DNA of 64,000 bases from Sinosporangium album. Its GTDB lineage: Bacteria; Actinomycetota; Actinomycetes; Streptosporangiales; Streptosporangiaceae. The notes below the pieces were generated by a model that worked only from the letters and a program-made list of their open reading frames with translations, was not told where the DNA came from and ran no database searches. Position numbers and translations under genes: made by a program. Location of the stretch: NCBI RefSeq assembly GCF_900100605.1, contig NZ_FNCN01000009.1, positions 62,001 to 126,000 on the forward strand, read 5' to 3'. Shown in pieces: positions 54,909 through 63,979 of this stretch (position 1 is its first letter; each line of letters starts with the position of its first letter).

Positions 54909-55964
54909 ATGATGCTGGATCTATCGCAGGACGTCGGCACCTTGACGGCCCGCATCGTGGATATCGAATCGGTGAGCGGCAACGAGCGGGTCCTCGCCGA
55001 TGCCGTCGAGGAGGCGCTGCGGCCCCTGACCCATCTCACGGTCCACCGGCACGGTGACGCCGTGGTGGCGCGCACCGAGCTCGGCCGCGGTCGGCGGGTC
55101 GTGATCGCCGGGCATCTCGACACCGTGCCCGTCGCGGGCAACCTGCCGAGCCGCGTCGAGGGCGACATCCTTCACGGCCTCGGCACCTGTGACATGAAGG
55201 GCGGCGTCGCGGTGGGGCTCAAGCTCGCCGCCGAGCTCACCGCCCCCCACATCGACGTGACCTACGTCTTCTACGACTGCGAAGAGGTCGAGGCCGAGCG
55301 CAACGGGCTCGGCAGGATCGGGCGTGAGCGCCCCGAGTGGCTGGAGGCCGACTTCGCGGTGCTCATGGAGCCGACCGACGGCGTCATCGAGGGCGGCTGC
55401 CAGGGCACGCTCCGGGCCGAGGTGCGGGTGGGCGGCAAGCGCGCCCACAGCGCCCGCTCGTGGCGCGGGATCAACGCGATCCACGGTATCCAGCCCATTC
55501 TGGAGACGCTCAACGCCTATGAGCCGCGCCGGCCCGTGGTCGACGGCCTGGAATACCGCGAGGGCCTCAGCGCGGTCGGCGTACACGGCGGTGTGGCGGG
55601 CAACGTGATCCCCGACGAGTGCGTGGTGACCGTCAACTACAGGTTCGCCCCCGACCGGAGCCTTGAGGAGGCTCGCGAGCACGTGAGCAAGGTCTTCGAC
55701 GGTTTCGACGTGGCCTTCACCGACGGGGTTCCCGGAGCGCGTCCCGGGCTCACCCACCCCACCGCCGCCGCGTTCGCCGCCGCGGTCGGGGGCACTCCCC
55801 GCGCGAAGTACGGTTGGACCGACGTGTCGCGTTTCTCCGCGCTCGGCGTGCCCGCGGTCAACTACGGGCCGGGCGATCCCAACCTCGCGCACCAGCGCGA
55901 GGAGCACGTACGGCTCTCGCAGATCGCCGAGTGCGAACGGGCCATGGTGGCCTGGCTGAGCTGA
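54909..55964 (+). CDS. dapE: Succinyl-diaminopimelate desuccinylase
   Basis: The 351-residue M20 metallopeptidase-fold enzyme has [16 protein letters not shown] (first zinc His and Asp), [13 protein letters not shown] (bridging Asp) and [11 protein letters not shown] (catalytic Glu plus ligand). [19 protein letters not shown] and the dimer domain [12 protein letters not shown] follow, and the last His is in HQREEHV. It removes succinate to give LL-diaminopimelate. Length is typical of actinobacterial DapE. With dapC and dapD in the same 5 kb, the whole succinylase branch after DapA/B is covered. Confidence 0.95.
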   Translation: MMLDLSQDVGTLTARIVDIESVSGNERVLADAVEEALRPLTHLTVHRHGDAVVARTELGRGRRVVIAGHLDTVPVAGNLPSRVEGDILHGLGTCDMKGGVAVGLKLAAELTAPHIDVTYVFYDCEEVEAERNGLGRIGRERPEWLEADFAVLMEPTDGVIEGGCQGTLRAEVRVGGKRAHSARSWRGINAIHGIQPILETLNAYEPRRPVVDGLEYREGLSAVGVHGGVAGNVIPDECVVTVNYRFAPDRSLEEAREHVSKVFDGFDVAFTDGVPGARPGLTHPTAAAFAAAVGGTPRAKYGWTDVSRFSALGVPAVNYGPGDPNLAHQREEHVRLSQIAECERAMVAWLS

Positions 55965-56004
55965 GCCCCGGCCCGAAGCTCGGGACGGAGAGGCCGACAC
56001 AAAC

Positions 56005-56050
56005 GAAAGTGGCTTTCCTCGCCGGCCATTTGGCGGGGAAAGCCACTTTC
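56005..56050 (+). terminator. Long hairpin after dapE
   Basis: A perfect 14-bp inverted repeat (GAAAGTGGCTTTCC at 56005-56018, GGAAAGCCACTTTC at 56037-56050) continues inward through a T-G pair and CGCC/GGCG, giving a stem of about 19 bp. No T tract follows. Confidence 0.9.
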
Positions 56051-56163
56051 AGTCCCGAGCAGCACCCTCGTCACTTAGACGCGGCCCTGTTCACCGACGG
56101 TTCCCCGGCTCCCCGCAGATTTTCAAGATTCTTTTCGCCGTGGGTATTCCAAGGAGAGTTAGC

Positions 56164-56997
56164 GTGTGCGCCATGAGACAGACCCGCCCCGAACGTCGCG
56201 AAGGTCCTTCGCTCCGCCGCGGTCACCTCGTGCCGGAATCCACCTATGATCAGCGGCTTCTCGACCGCAGGGGCCCGGCCGACTGGCTGCACATGGATCC
56301 GTGGCGGGTGATGAGGATCCAGGCGGAGTTCGTCGAGGGCTTCGGCCAGCTCGCCGAACTGCCCGACGCCGTCACCGTGTTCGGCTCGGCCCGCACGAAG
56401 CCGGGCTCACCGGACTACGAGCTCGGCGTCGAGCTCGGACGCGCCCTCGCCGAGCATGGCTACGCCGTCATCACCGGCGGCGGCCCCGGCTGCATGGAGG
56501 CCGCCAACCGCGGCGCCCGCGAGGCCGGCGGCGTCTCGGTGGGGCTCGGCATCGAGCTCCCCTTCGAGCAGCGCATGAACGACTACGTGGATCTTGGTGT
56601 CGAGTTCCGCTACTTCTTCGTGCGCAAGACCATGTTCGTGAAGTACGCCAGCGGGTTCGTCACCCTTCCCGGTGGCTTCGGCACTCTGGACGAGCTGTTC
56701 GAGGCGCTCACGCTGGTCCAGACGGGCAAGGTCACGTCCTTCCCCGTGGTGCTGCTGGGCACGGAATTCTGGGGAGGCATGTTCGATTGGATCCGCTCGT
56801 CGGTTCTCGACCGGGGCATGATCTCGGAGACCGACCTCGACCTCATCCAGCTCACCGACGACGTGGACGAAGCCGTCCAGATCATCGCCGAGGCCGACGG
56901 CAGGCGCGGCGCCCGGCTCGCGGCCGAGCGGAGGGCTGTGGAGCGCGAGGCCGTGGAGCGCGAAGCCATTGAGCGGGCCCAGGTCGAAACCCAGTAG
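56164..56997 (+). CDS. LOG family protein (TIGR00730), long form
   Basis: GTG 56164 has AAGGAG seven bases upstream, better than ATG 56173, and gives 277 residues. GGGPGCMEAANRGAREAGG and LPGGFGTLDELFEALTL are the nucleotide- and catalytic-site motifs of the Lonely-guy family (PGGxGTxxE). These proteins hydrolyse nucleoside 5'-monophosphates to base and ribose phosphate, as in cytokinin activation. An Arg/Glu-rich helix (AERRAVEREAVEREAIERAQ) forms the C-terminus. A second, shorter family member follows 80 bases later. Confidence 0.9.
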   Translation: MCAMRQTRPERREGPSLRRGHLVPESTYDQRLLDRRGPADWLHMDPWRVMRIQAEFVEGFGQLAELPDAVTVFGSARTKPGSPDYELGVELGRALAEHGYAVITGGGPGCMEAANRGAREAGGVSVGLGIELPFEQRMNDYVDLGVEFRYFFVRKTMFVKYASGFVTLPGGFGTLDELFEALTLVQTGKVTSFPVVLLGTEFWGGMFDWIRSSVLDRGMISETDLDLIQLTDDVDEAVQIIAEADGRRGARLAAERRAVEREAVEREAIERAQVETQ

Positions 56998-57077
56998 ACC
57001 CGCCGTCCATCGTCTGGGTAGGAAGAAGTGGTTAACAGGGTGACATCACCGTAATTCTGTGATTTGGGAGTGTGCCG

Positions 57078-57662
57078 GTGTACATCTGCGTCTACTGCGC
57101 GTCCAGCCGTAAGATCGAGCAGCGCTACCTGGACCTGGCCGCGGAGACCGGCACCGAGATCGCCCGGCGGGGGCACCACCTGGTCAGCGGAGGGGCCAAG
57201 ATCTCGTGCATGGGCTCGGTGGCCCGTGCCGTACGCGCGGCGGGGGGCCGCACCATCGGGGTGATCCCCGAGGTCCTGCGTGACGTGGAGATCGCCGACA
57301 CCGACTCCGACGAGCTCGTCATCACCGCCGACATGCGGGAACGCAAAGGCGTCATGGACGCGAGGTCCGACGCCTTCCTCGTCCTCCCCGGCGGCATCGG
57401 CACCCTGGAAGAGCTGTTCGAGATGTGGACCAGCCGCGTCCTCGGCATCCACCAGAGGCCCCTCGTGATCCTCGACCCGTGGGGCCTCTACCGGCCGCTG
57501 CGCGAGCTTGTGGAAGGCATGTACGAGCAAGGGTTCACGCGGCCCGACGTGTTCGACGCGGTCTCCTGGGCGACGAACGTGTCCGAAGCCCTCGACCACA
57601 TCGAAGGCGTCGCCCAACCCATCACGCCCACCCCGGAAGAACTCGCCGAAAGCATCGACTGA
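57078..57662 (+). CDS. LOG family protein (TIGR00730), short form
   Basis: The 194-residue protein starts YICVYCASSRKIEQRYLDLA and has SGGAKISCMGSVARAVRAAG and LPGGIGTLEELFEMWTSR. GTG 57078 has GGGAG seven bases upstream; GTG 57072 is too near that site. It is the compact form closest to characterised cytokinin riboside monophosphate phosphoribohydrolases. It is similar to but clearly distinct from the long form before it. In bacteria the role may be nucleotide salvage or clean-up. Confidence 0.92.
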   Translation: MYICVYCASSRKIEQRYLDLAAETGTEIARRGHHLVSGGAKISCMGSVARAVRAAGGRTIGVIPEVLRDVEIADTDSDELVITADMRERKGVMDARSDAFLVLPGGIGTLEELFEMWTSRVLGIHQRPLVILDPWGLYRPLRELVEGMYEQGFTRPDVFDAVSWATNVSEALDHIEGVAQPITPTPEELAESID

Positions 57663-57778
57663 CGGACGCCCCCGGCCAGATCAGCGCGATGCCACGGCGG
57701 GCAAGGCAGGCACGCCGACAGGCGGGCAGGGCGACGGTATGGCGTGAGCCCGGCCGAGCGCGACGCCCCCGGCGAGGG

Positions 57779-58147
57779 TCAGGCCAGGCCGCGGCGGGTG
57801 ACGGCGGGCGGGCGGCGGCCGGCGAGGGACTCGGTCATGTCGAGCGCCTGCCGTACGGCATCGGGCCGGGACGTGCGGAACACCCGGGCGCCGAGCCACG
57901 CGCAGATCGAGGCCGCGGCCAGCTCCGCCGCCTCACCACCGGTCTCACTGTCGGCCTCACCGCCCTCGGGGCGGTGCCCCGGGGCGGGCGACTCGGGGTG
58001 GCCCTCCGCCCGGCGCGCGGCGATCAAGGCGGGGGTGACGACCACGGTGTGACCCGCGCTCACGAGAGACTGGATCTCGGTCGTCGAGTGAGCCGTGACC
58101 CACACGGGGTCGCAGGGCTCCTCCAAGGTCAAAACAACGGGCCGCAT
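57779..58147 (-). CDS. Conserved actinobacterial protein of unknown function
   Basis: The 122-residue protein has MRPVVLTLEEPCDPVWVTAH, STTEIQSLVSAGHTVVVTPA, ICAWLGARVFRTSRPDAVRQ and ends PPAVTRRGLA. These motifs are shared by small actinobacterial proteins found near folate, LOG and DivIVA-like genes; the C-terminal part recalls dihydropteroate-synthase-like sequences. ATG 58147 is preferred over 58174. A variable Pro/Glu-rich insert occupies residues 50-75. The function is unknown. Confidence 0.65.
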   Translation of the reverse strand: MRPVVLTLEEPCDPVWVTAHSTTEIQSLVSAGHTVVVTPALIAARRAEGHPESPAPGHRPEGGEADSETGGEAAELAAASICAWLGARVFRTSRPDAVRQALDMTESLAGRRPPAVTRRGLA

Positions 58148-58300
58148 AACCGAGATGCTATGCCCGGTGGCCACGATGGGTTTTTCGGGCTGGTATGGAA
58201 TTTCCGAGGGTGCCGGCGCTGCGGTGAGACGGATGGCGTTTGTACCTTAAATGCGTTGATCGCGAAACCTGCCGACCGTGGATTGTGGCACCATGCCTGT

Positions 58301-59500
58301 GTGGTCGTTGTACTCGTACTCGCCGCTGTCGCCGTTCTGGTCTGTGTGGTGCTGGTCTCCCAAGGGCGCGCCGGCGAGATGGTCGAGTTCACCCCCGACC
58401 TTCCGCCGGTCGAACTTCCCGATCCCCAGCGCCTGGCACCCATCGACTTCATGGCGCTGCGCCTGCCCGTCAGCCTGGTCGGCTACCACACCCAGAGCGT
58501 CGACGAGACCCTGTCCAGGGCCGCCGCCGCCATCGGGGCCAGGGACACCAGGATCGCGGTGCTGGAGCAGCGGCTCGCCGAGCTCCTCTCCACCAGGCTT
58601 CGCACCCGGCAGGAGTTCCTGACCGGTTCCGGCGGCGATCCGCGCACCGCGCACGAGCCCGCCGCACCCGAAGGCGACATCGACCTCGGCCGCCGAGACG
58701 GCCCCGCCACGCGTTCGCCGTACGCCGGGCCGTCCGCCGCGACGGGTGAGTTCGAAGAGACCCACGCGGCTTCGACCGCCCAGGAGGGCGGCAAGGCTTC
58801 GGCGGATTCGGCCGACCAGTCGTCCGCCTCGGAGGCCACGCCTGCGGCCTCGGCGGGCCGGGAGGCCAAGTCTTCGGCAGGCTCGGACTCACGGCAGGAC
58901 GTGGCAGCGGGCTCGGCCGGCCGGGAGGGTGCCCAGGAGGGTGGCGAGGCCACCCGGGTGGGCCCGGGGGACGAGGAGGCCGTATCGGCGGGTTCCAGTC
59001 GGGACGCCGAGGCTTCGGTGGGCTCGGCCGATGAGTCGTCCGCCTCGGAGACCACGCTTGCGGGTTCGGCCGGCCAGTCCTCCGCCTCGGAGAGCACTCC
59101 TGCGGCTTCGACCGGCCCGGGTGTCAAGCCTTCGGCAGGCTCGGGCGGTCAGGATGGCGGCCAGGAGGGTGGCAAGGCTTCGGCGGGGTCGGCCCGCCGA
59201 TCCTCGGCTCCGGAGGCCGCTCAGACGGGCTCGTCCGGCAAGGACGCCGCATCCAAGGAGGCCGCATCCAAGGGCGCTGAACCCAAGGAGGCTGAACCCA
59301 AGGGCGCTGAACCCATGGACGCCGCATCCAAGGGCGCCAGGCCCGGGGGTGCCGGGGGCGGGGCGGGTGCTGAGGGCGCGGACGCGGGGGCGGCGAGGGC
59401 GCCGTGGAGTTTCCCCGCCATACGGCGGCCGGAGGGCCGCTCAGAGGGTGTGGGGGCGCGGGGCGACGGGCCGGGACGGGCGCCGGAGGGGGCATCGTGA
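58301..59500 (+). CDS. DivIVA-like membrane-anchored protein with long low-complexity tail
   Basis: GTG 58301 begins a membrane helix (VVVVLVLAAVAVLVCVVLV). A DivIVA-type motif follows near 45-65 (PIDFMALRLPVSLVGYHTQS, VDETLSRA), then a short coiled coil (RDTRIAVLEQRLAELL). Residues 110-399 are Ser/Ala/Gly/Glu-rich with repeated SADSAxQSSASE-like and PKEAEPKGAEP-like units. Such proteins mark curved membranes or division sites. No ribosome site is seen before the GTG, so the transcript may be leaderless. The stop overlaps tag as GTGA. Confidence 0.7.
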   Translation: MVVVLVLAAVAVLVCVVLVSQGRAGEMVEFTPDLPPVELPDPQRLAPIDFMALRLPVSLVGYHTQSVDETLSRAAAAIGARDTRIAVLEQRLAELLSTRLRTRQEFLTGSGGDPRTAHEPAAPEGDIDLGRRDGPATRSPYAGPSAATGEFEETHAASTAQEGGKASADSADQSSASEATPAASAGREAKSSAGSDSRQDVAAGSAGREGAQEGGEATRVGPGDEEAVSAGSSRDAEASVGSADESSASETTLAGSAGQSSASESTPAASTGPGVKPSAGSGGQDGGQEGGKASAGSARRSSAPEAAQTGSSGKDAASKEAASKGAEPKEAEPKGAEPMDAASKGARPGGAGGGAGAEGADAGAARAPWSFPAIRRPEGRSEGVGARGDGPGRAPEGAS

Positions 59501-60072
59501 GCGAGGTGCGACGCTGCGGATGGGTGACGTCGGCGCCGGATTATGTGGCCTACCACGATGAGGAGTGGGGCCGTCCAGTTCACGGGGATGATCTCGTGTT
59601 CGAGCGGATCACGCTTGAAGCGTTCCAATCGGGTTTGTCGTGGCTGACGATTCTCCGTAAGCGGGAGAACTTCCGCAAAGCCTTCGAGGGTTTCTCGATT
59701 CCGGCCGTGGCGGCGTTCGCTGACGCGGATTTGGAACGTTTGATGGCTGACGCCGGGATCGTACGGAACCGGGCGAAGATCGAGGCGGCTGTCGCCAACG
59801 CGAGGGCCGCGCTCGCGGTTCCGAGTGGCGTGTCGGAGCTGGTCTGGCGTTATGCCGATCCCGGGGCTCCGGTGCCGATGACCCTTTCCGAGGTTCCCGC
59901 CGTGACGGCGGGATCCAAGGCTCTGGCCAAGGAGTTGAAGGCGCGGGGGTTCCGTTTCGTCGGGCCGACGACGGCGTACGCGCTGATGCAGGCGATCGGA
60001 CTCGTGAATGATCACGTGGTCGACTGCTGGGTGCGCGAGGCCGTGGCAAACCCCGCATACCAGGTCAAATGA
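59497..60072 (+). CDS. tag: DNA-3-methyladenine glycosylase I
   Basis: The 191-residue protein starts VSEVRRCGWV and has YHDEEWGRPVHGDDLVFERI, ILRKRENFRKAFEGFSI and LVNDHVVDCWVR. Cys in RRCGWV, His in YHDEEWG and the His/Cys pair in NDHVVDC are the four zinc ligands of Tag enzymes. It cuts 3-methyladenine from alkylated DNA. GTG 59497 has GGAGGGGG just upstream and overlaps the previous stop as GTGA. Confidence 0.95.
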   Translation: MSEVRRCGWVTSAPDYVAYHDEEWGRPVHGDDLVFERITLEAFQSGLSWLTILRKRENFRKAFEGFSIPAVAAFADADLERLMADAGIVRNRAKIEAAVANARAALAVPSGVSELVWRYADPGAPVPMTLSEVPAVTAGSKALAKELKARGFRFVGPTTAYALMQAIGLVNDHVVDCWVREAVANPAYQVK

Positions 60073-60484
60073 TCTTCATCTTCTAATAAATTTTTGACAA
60101 CGGCTGCCTCTAGCGGAGGGTCGTGAGGCGTCCAGGCACGATGGGCGCCGAGCGGCGATTACCCCTTTCACGGGAAGGGGGGACGGGCGGTCGGCGAGGT
60201 GCTTCTCGCGGGCCCCGTCCGGCTGTGAGAGGCAGGGAGAAGCGGCCTTCGTCCTGCTCGGCGAGGTGTGCCGCGGCCTGCGGCGGCAGGGCCTCTGTGA
60301 GCCCCGAGCCTGCGGGTTTGGCCCTGTGGCGAGGGTCCGACAACGCATTCCGGGAGGAGATCGTTACCCGGAAGTGGCTCCGAGGCGGGATAATAGGACA
60401 TCACAGAAGACGTGAATGCGTCGGCCACCCATCGGGCGGTCGGGGATCGCAACCGCGGAGTCCAATGCAGGAAGGGATACACGC
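60073..60484. other. 412-bp intergenic region upstream of the DUF3117 gene
   Basis: No coding frame is convincing on either strand. An AT-rich patch with TTGACA at 60095-60100 follows the tag stop. A GGGATAATAGG element at about 60387-60397 resembles a -10 box and may start the DUF3117 transcript. Nothing else is recognised. Confidence 0.45.
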
Positions 60485-60652
60485 ATGGCGGCGATGAAGC
60501 CACGGACTGGGGATGGTCCGCTGGAGGTCACCAAGGAAGGCCGAGGCATTGTCATGCGGGTCCCTCTGGAAGGTGGCGGTCGGCTTGTCGTGGAGTTGTC
60601 GGCCGAAGAGGCTCGCGACCTCGGGGACGCGTTGAAAAACGTGGTGGGCTGA
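60485..60652 (+). CDS. DUF3117 family small protein
   Basis: The 55-residue protein (MAAMKPRTGDGPLEVTKEGR, then GIVMRVPLEGGGRLVVELSA and EEARDLGDALKNVV) is the whole of a DUF3117 protein, highly conserved in Actinobacteria. AGGAAGGG precedes ATG 60485. The function is unknown. Small size and conservation suggest a structural or regulatory partner protein in the cytoplasm. Confidence 0.93.
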   Translation: MAAMKPRTGDGPLEVTKEGRGIVMRVPLEGGGRLVVELSAEEARDLGDALKNVVG

Positions 60653-60904
60653 CAGGGGGCGGGTCCCCGAAGAGCTCCGCGGTCCCGGATGCGGTTTCCG
60701 CCTACGAGGCGGATTCGCACCGGGGCCGTTTGCGTTGACGGGGACGCCTTGGCCGGTGCGTGGCCAGCCTTGACCGACGGTATCCGTTGACATCTGTCGT
60801 CGGTTGTCGGAGTGGAGAACTAGTCAGAGTCGGCGAAGCTAGGCCAGACTCGCGAACCGGATGAAATGCGCTCGCCGCGCGCCCGCACAACGCAAGGAGA
60901 AGAC

Positions 60905-62383
60905 GTGCCACTCGACACCTCGATTGCTGTTCGCTCCCGGGTGAGTGAGAGGGCCGAACTGGTGGCCATCCCGTTCGGCCGTGATTTGAAGCCGGACGCC
61001 CCTGAGCTCCCGGTGCCGGTGGCCGGCCTGCTCGCCTACTACGAGGCCAAGGGCGACGCGGGAGAGATCGTCGAGATTCCCGTCGCCCGGGGGGAGGCGG
61101 TCGGCCGGGTCCTGCTGTACGGCGTGGGCGACGCCACGGAAGGCGAACTCCGCCGGGCGGGGGCCGCGTTGGCGCGCGCGGCCAAGGGGCGGCCTTCGCT
61201 CAGTGTGGTGCCGCCGTCGGGGCCGGTGTCGAGCCTCGTCGAGGGGGCGCTGCTCGCTGCGTATTCGTTCTCGATCGGCTCACGCCGTACCACGTCCGTG
61301 ACCTCGATCGAGATCGCCACGTCCGCCGACGCCGGCGACGGCTCCACGGTGTCCGCCGAGCTTGAGGCGGACGTGCGCAAGGGTGAGATCGCGGCCCGCG
61401 CGGTGGCCCTGGCGCGTGACCTCGCCAACACCCCCGCCTCGGTCAAGAGCCCGGCGTGGCTCGCCGAGCGGGCCGAGGAGCAGGGGCTCCCGACCAAGGT
61501 GTGGACGGAGCGGGAACTGCGGGCGGAGGGCTTCGGCGGCATCCTGGCCGTGGGCGCGGGGTCGGCCTACGAGCCGAGACTGATCAAGCTGTCCTACGAG
61601 CCCGAGGGAGTGGAAGGTGAGCAGCTCCGCCATGTGGTGCTCGTCGGCAAGGGCATCACGTTCGACAGCGGCGGCCTCTCCCTCAAGCCCACCGACAATA
61701 TGAAGCTCCAGAAGACCGATATGTCGGGCGGAGCGGTGGTGATCGCGGTGATGAGCGCCCTCCGCGATCTAGGTGTGCGGACGCGTGTCACCGGCCTGAT
61801 CGCGTCCGCCGAGAACATGCCCTCCGGGAGCGCGATGCGCCCCGGCGATGTGATCACGCAGTACGGCGGTCGCACCGTGGAGGTGCTCAACACCGACGCC
61901 GAGGGCCGCCTCGTCCTGGCCGACGCGCTCGCCTACGCCGACGCCGAACTCGACCCCGACGTGATGATCGACATCGCCACGCTGACCGGCGCGGTCACCG
62001 TCGCGCTCGGCAGGGATGTCGCGGCGCTGTTCGCCAACGACGACGACCTGGCGGGCGAACTGGTCGAGGCCGGGCAGGCGGTCGGCGACCGGCTGTGGCG
62101 CATGCCGCTGATCGAGGACTACATGCCCGCGATCAAGTCCGCGGTGGCCGACCTCGCCAACCTGGAGGCGGGCAAGCGCCACGGAGCCGACGCGGTCACC
62201 GCGGCGCTGTTCCTGCGCGAGTTCACCGGACGGCGCCCCTGGGCCCACCTCGACATCGCGGGGGCCGGGCGGAGCATGGTCGACGCCGGGATCCTCAGCA
62301 AGGGCGCCACCGGCTTCGGCGTACGGCTGCTGCTGGACTGGTTGGCCCGCGACCCGGCGGGCCGGTCGAGCGATCCGCGGTAA
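60905..62383 (+). CDS. pepA: Leucyl aminopeptidase (M17, PepA)
   Basis: GTG 60905, with AAGGAGAAG just upstream, gives 492 residues; the frame is open to 60866. The catalytic domain has VGKGITFDSGGLSLKPTDNM, KLQKTDMSGGAVVI and the signature NTDAEGRLVLADALAY, which supply the two-metal site. It releases N-terminal residues from peptides in the cytoplasm as a hexamer, and in some bacteria also binds DNA at Xer sites. It is a single gene with a hairpin cluster after its stop. Confidence 0.95.
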   Translation: MPLDTSIAVRSRVSERAELVAIPFGRDLKPDAPELPVPVAGLLAYYEAKGDAGEIVEIPVARGEAVGRVLLYGVGDATEGELRRAGAALARAAKGRPSLSVVPPSGPVSSLVEGALLAAYSFSIGSRRTTSVTSIEIATSADAGDGSTVSAELEADVRKGEIAARAVALARDLANTPASVKSPAWLAERAEEQGLPTKVWTERELRAEGFGGILAVGAGSAYEPRLIKLSYEPEGVEGEQLRHVVLVGKGITFDSGGLSLKPTDNMKLQKTDMSGGAVVIAVMSALRDLGVRTRVTGLIASAENMPSGSAMRPGDVITQYGGRTVEVLNTDAEGRLVLADALAYADAELDPDVMIDIATLTGAVTVALGRDVAALFANDDDLAGELVEAGQAVGDRLWRMPLIEDYMPAIKSAVADLANLEAGKRHGADAVTAALFLREFTGRRPWAHLDIAGAGRSMVDAGILSKGATGFGVRLLLDWLARDPAGRSSDPR

Positions 62384-62405
62384 GGCGGCCGGCCCTCGGC
62401 GAGAG

Positions 62406-62523
62406 GGCCTCAGGCCGTGTGAGGCCGGTCGGTCCGCGGAGAGAAGGCCTCAGACCCGCGTGAGGCGTCAGGGCCGGGACGAGAGCCTCAGCCCGACGAG
62501 AAGGGCCTCAGGGGCGCGTGAGG
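62406..62523. terminator. Cluster of repeated hairpins between convergent genes
   Basis: GGCCTCA...TGAGGCC at 62406-62426, GGCCTCA...TGAGGC at 62446-62466 and GGCCTCA...TGAGG at 62504-62523 are three similar stem-loops, with a fourth half-copy near 62485. The spacing of about 40-58 bases shows an imperfect tandem repeat. They probably end both pepA and the facing methyltransferase gene. Confidence 0.75.
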
Positions 62524-62538
62524 ACGTGAGCGTGAAGC

Positions 62539-63186
62539 TCAGGCGAGTTTGACGGCGGCGAGCAGGCCGTCGCCCAGCGGCATCATCAGCGGGCGCAGCC
62601 GCTCGTCGCCCTGGACCAGCCTGCCGAGCTCGCGGAGGGCGATGGTGTCGGGGTCGTGCTGGGCGGGGTCGGCCACGCGGCCCCGCCACAGGACGTTGCC
62701 GAATGCCACGATGCCGCCCACGCGCAGCAGGCGCACCGCCTCGGCCAGGTAGTCGCCGTATTCCTGCGTGGCGCCGTCGCAGAACACCATGTCGTAGCCG
62801 CCGTCGGCGAGCCTCGGCAGGACGTCGAGGGCGCGGCCCGCGATCAGCCGCATGCGGCCCCCGGAGAACCCCGCCTGGGCGAAGGTGTGACGGGCCATCC
62901 GCTGATGCTCAGGCTCCACGTCGACGCTCGTGAGGGTGCCGTCCGGGCGCATGCCCCGCAGCAGCCACAGGCCCGAGACGCCGCACCCGGTGCCGATCTC
63001 GACGACGGCCTTGGCGTTGATCGCGGTGGCGAGGAAGCAGAGCGCCGCGCCGGCCGCGGGAAGGATGGGGGTGGCCCCGAGCTCCTCGCCCAGCCCGCGT
63101 GCGGCCGTGAGGATCTCGTCTTCGCGGTGGAACTCCTCGGCATAGGCCAGAGTGGCCTCCACCGGACTGTTCGGCGTCGCGGTCAT
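62539..63186 (-). CDS. O-methyltransferase family protein, divergent from sigE
   Basis: The 215-residue protein has the SAM-binding [54 protein letters not shown] and [14 protein letters not shown], the pattern of catechol-type O-methyltransferases. ATG 63186 has GGAGG upstream. In mycobacteria the same gene (Rv1220c) is divergent from sigE, and this order is kept here. The substrate is unknown. Confidence 0.9.
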   Translation of the reverse strand: MTATPNSPVEATLAYAEEFHREDEILTAARGLGEELGATPILPAAGAALCFLATAINAKAVVEIGTGCGVSGLWLLRGMRPDGTLTSVDVEPEHQRMARHTFAQAGFSGGRMRLIAGRALDVLPRLADGGYDMVFCDGATQEYGDYLAEAVRLLRVGGIVAFGNVLWRGRVADPAQHDPDTIALRELGRLVQGDERLRPLMMPLGDGLLAAVKLA

Positions 63187-63251
63187 CGGCCTCTCCTCCC
63201 ACCCTCGTACTGCGGTCACTGGCTCGAAGCCTAGGGGAGTCAACCAGGATC

Positions 63252-63280
63252 GGGAACTCATGTCACCCCCGGTGCGTTGC
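63252..63280 (+). promoter_or_regulatory. Possible ECF promoter of sigE
   Basis: GGGAACT at 63252-63258, followed at normal spacing by CGTTG at 63275-63279, fits the -35 GGAAC and -10 CGTT elements recognised by SigE-type ECF factors. It lies about 70 bases before the sigE start, so sigE may activate itself. Confidence 0.55.
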
Positions 63281-63347
63281 ACGGTTTAAGCGGCCTTTGC
63301 CGCCCCAGTGGGTAGTGAGTACGCACGGAGGGACGAAACCAGGCACT

Positions 63348-63977
63348 ATGGCGGTAGCGGTGGTCCCGGAGAGAGGAGTGCTGGTGGACGAGTCCGACCA
63401 CCAGGCGGATGCTCCCATGTCCGAATGGACGCCTCCCAGTTGGGAGGATGTCGTTCGGACTCATTCGGCGCGTGTGTACCGGCTCGCTTACCGGCTGACG
63501 GGCAATGTCCACGACGCCGAAGACCTCACGCAGGAGGTTTTCGTCCGGGTCTTCCGGTCGTTGTCCAACTATCAGCCCGGCACGTTCGAGGGTTGGCTGC
63601 ACCGGATCACGACCAACCTCTTCCTCGACATGGCGAGGCGCCGGCAGCGCATTCGCTTCGAGGGACTCGCCGACGACGCGGCCGAGCGGCTGCGCGGGCG
63701 TGAACCGTCTCCTGCCCAGGTCTACGACGACGCCCACCTTGAGGCCGACATCCAGGCGGCCCTCGACGCTCTGGCGCCGGAGTTCCGGGCCGCCGTTGTG
63801 CTGTGTGACATCGAGGGGCTCTCCTATGAGGAGATCGCCGCCACGCTCGGTGTCAAGCTCGGCACGGTCCGAAGCAGGATCCACCGTGGACGCGCACAGC
63901 TCAGGGAGGCGCTGGACCACCGTGCACCCCGGAGCGAGTCACTCCCCCCGACCATGACACGTGGGGAGGAAGTGTAA
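63348..63977 (+). CDS. sigE: ECF RNA polymerase sigma factor SigE
   Basis: The protein has region 2 ([52 protein letters not shown]) and region 4 ([40 protein letters not shown]). It directs RNA polymerase to envelope-stress promoters. The divergent O-methyltransferase and the following anti-sigma start match the mycobacterial sigE-rseA locus. ATG 63348 is taken (209 residues); GTG 63378 or 63384 with AGAGGAG, or ATG 63417, could be used instead, as multiple starts are known for SigE. Confidence 0.92.
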   Translation: MAVAVVPERGVLVDESDHQADAPMSEWTPPSWEDVVRTHSARVYRLAYRLTGNVHDAEDLTQEVFVRVFRSLSNYQPGTFEGWLHRITTNLFLDMARRRQRIRFEGLADDAAERLRGREPSPAQVYDDAHLEADIQAALDALAPEFRAAVVLCDIEGLSYEEIAATLGVKLGTVRSRIHRGRAQLREALDHRAPRSESLPPTMTRGEEV

Positions 63978-63979
63978 AG

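Noticed and set aside
60076-60348. 90-codon minus-strand frame between tag and DUF3117
   Set aside because: Arg/Ser/Pro-rich composition typical of non-coding high-GC DNA; no ribosome site or conserved pattern.
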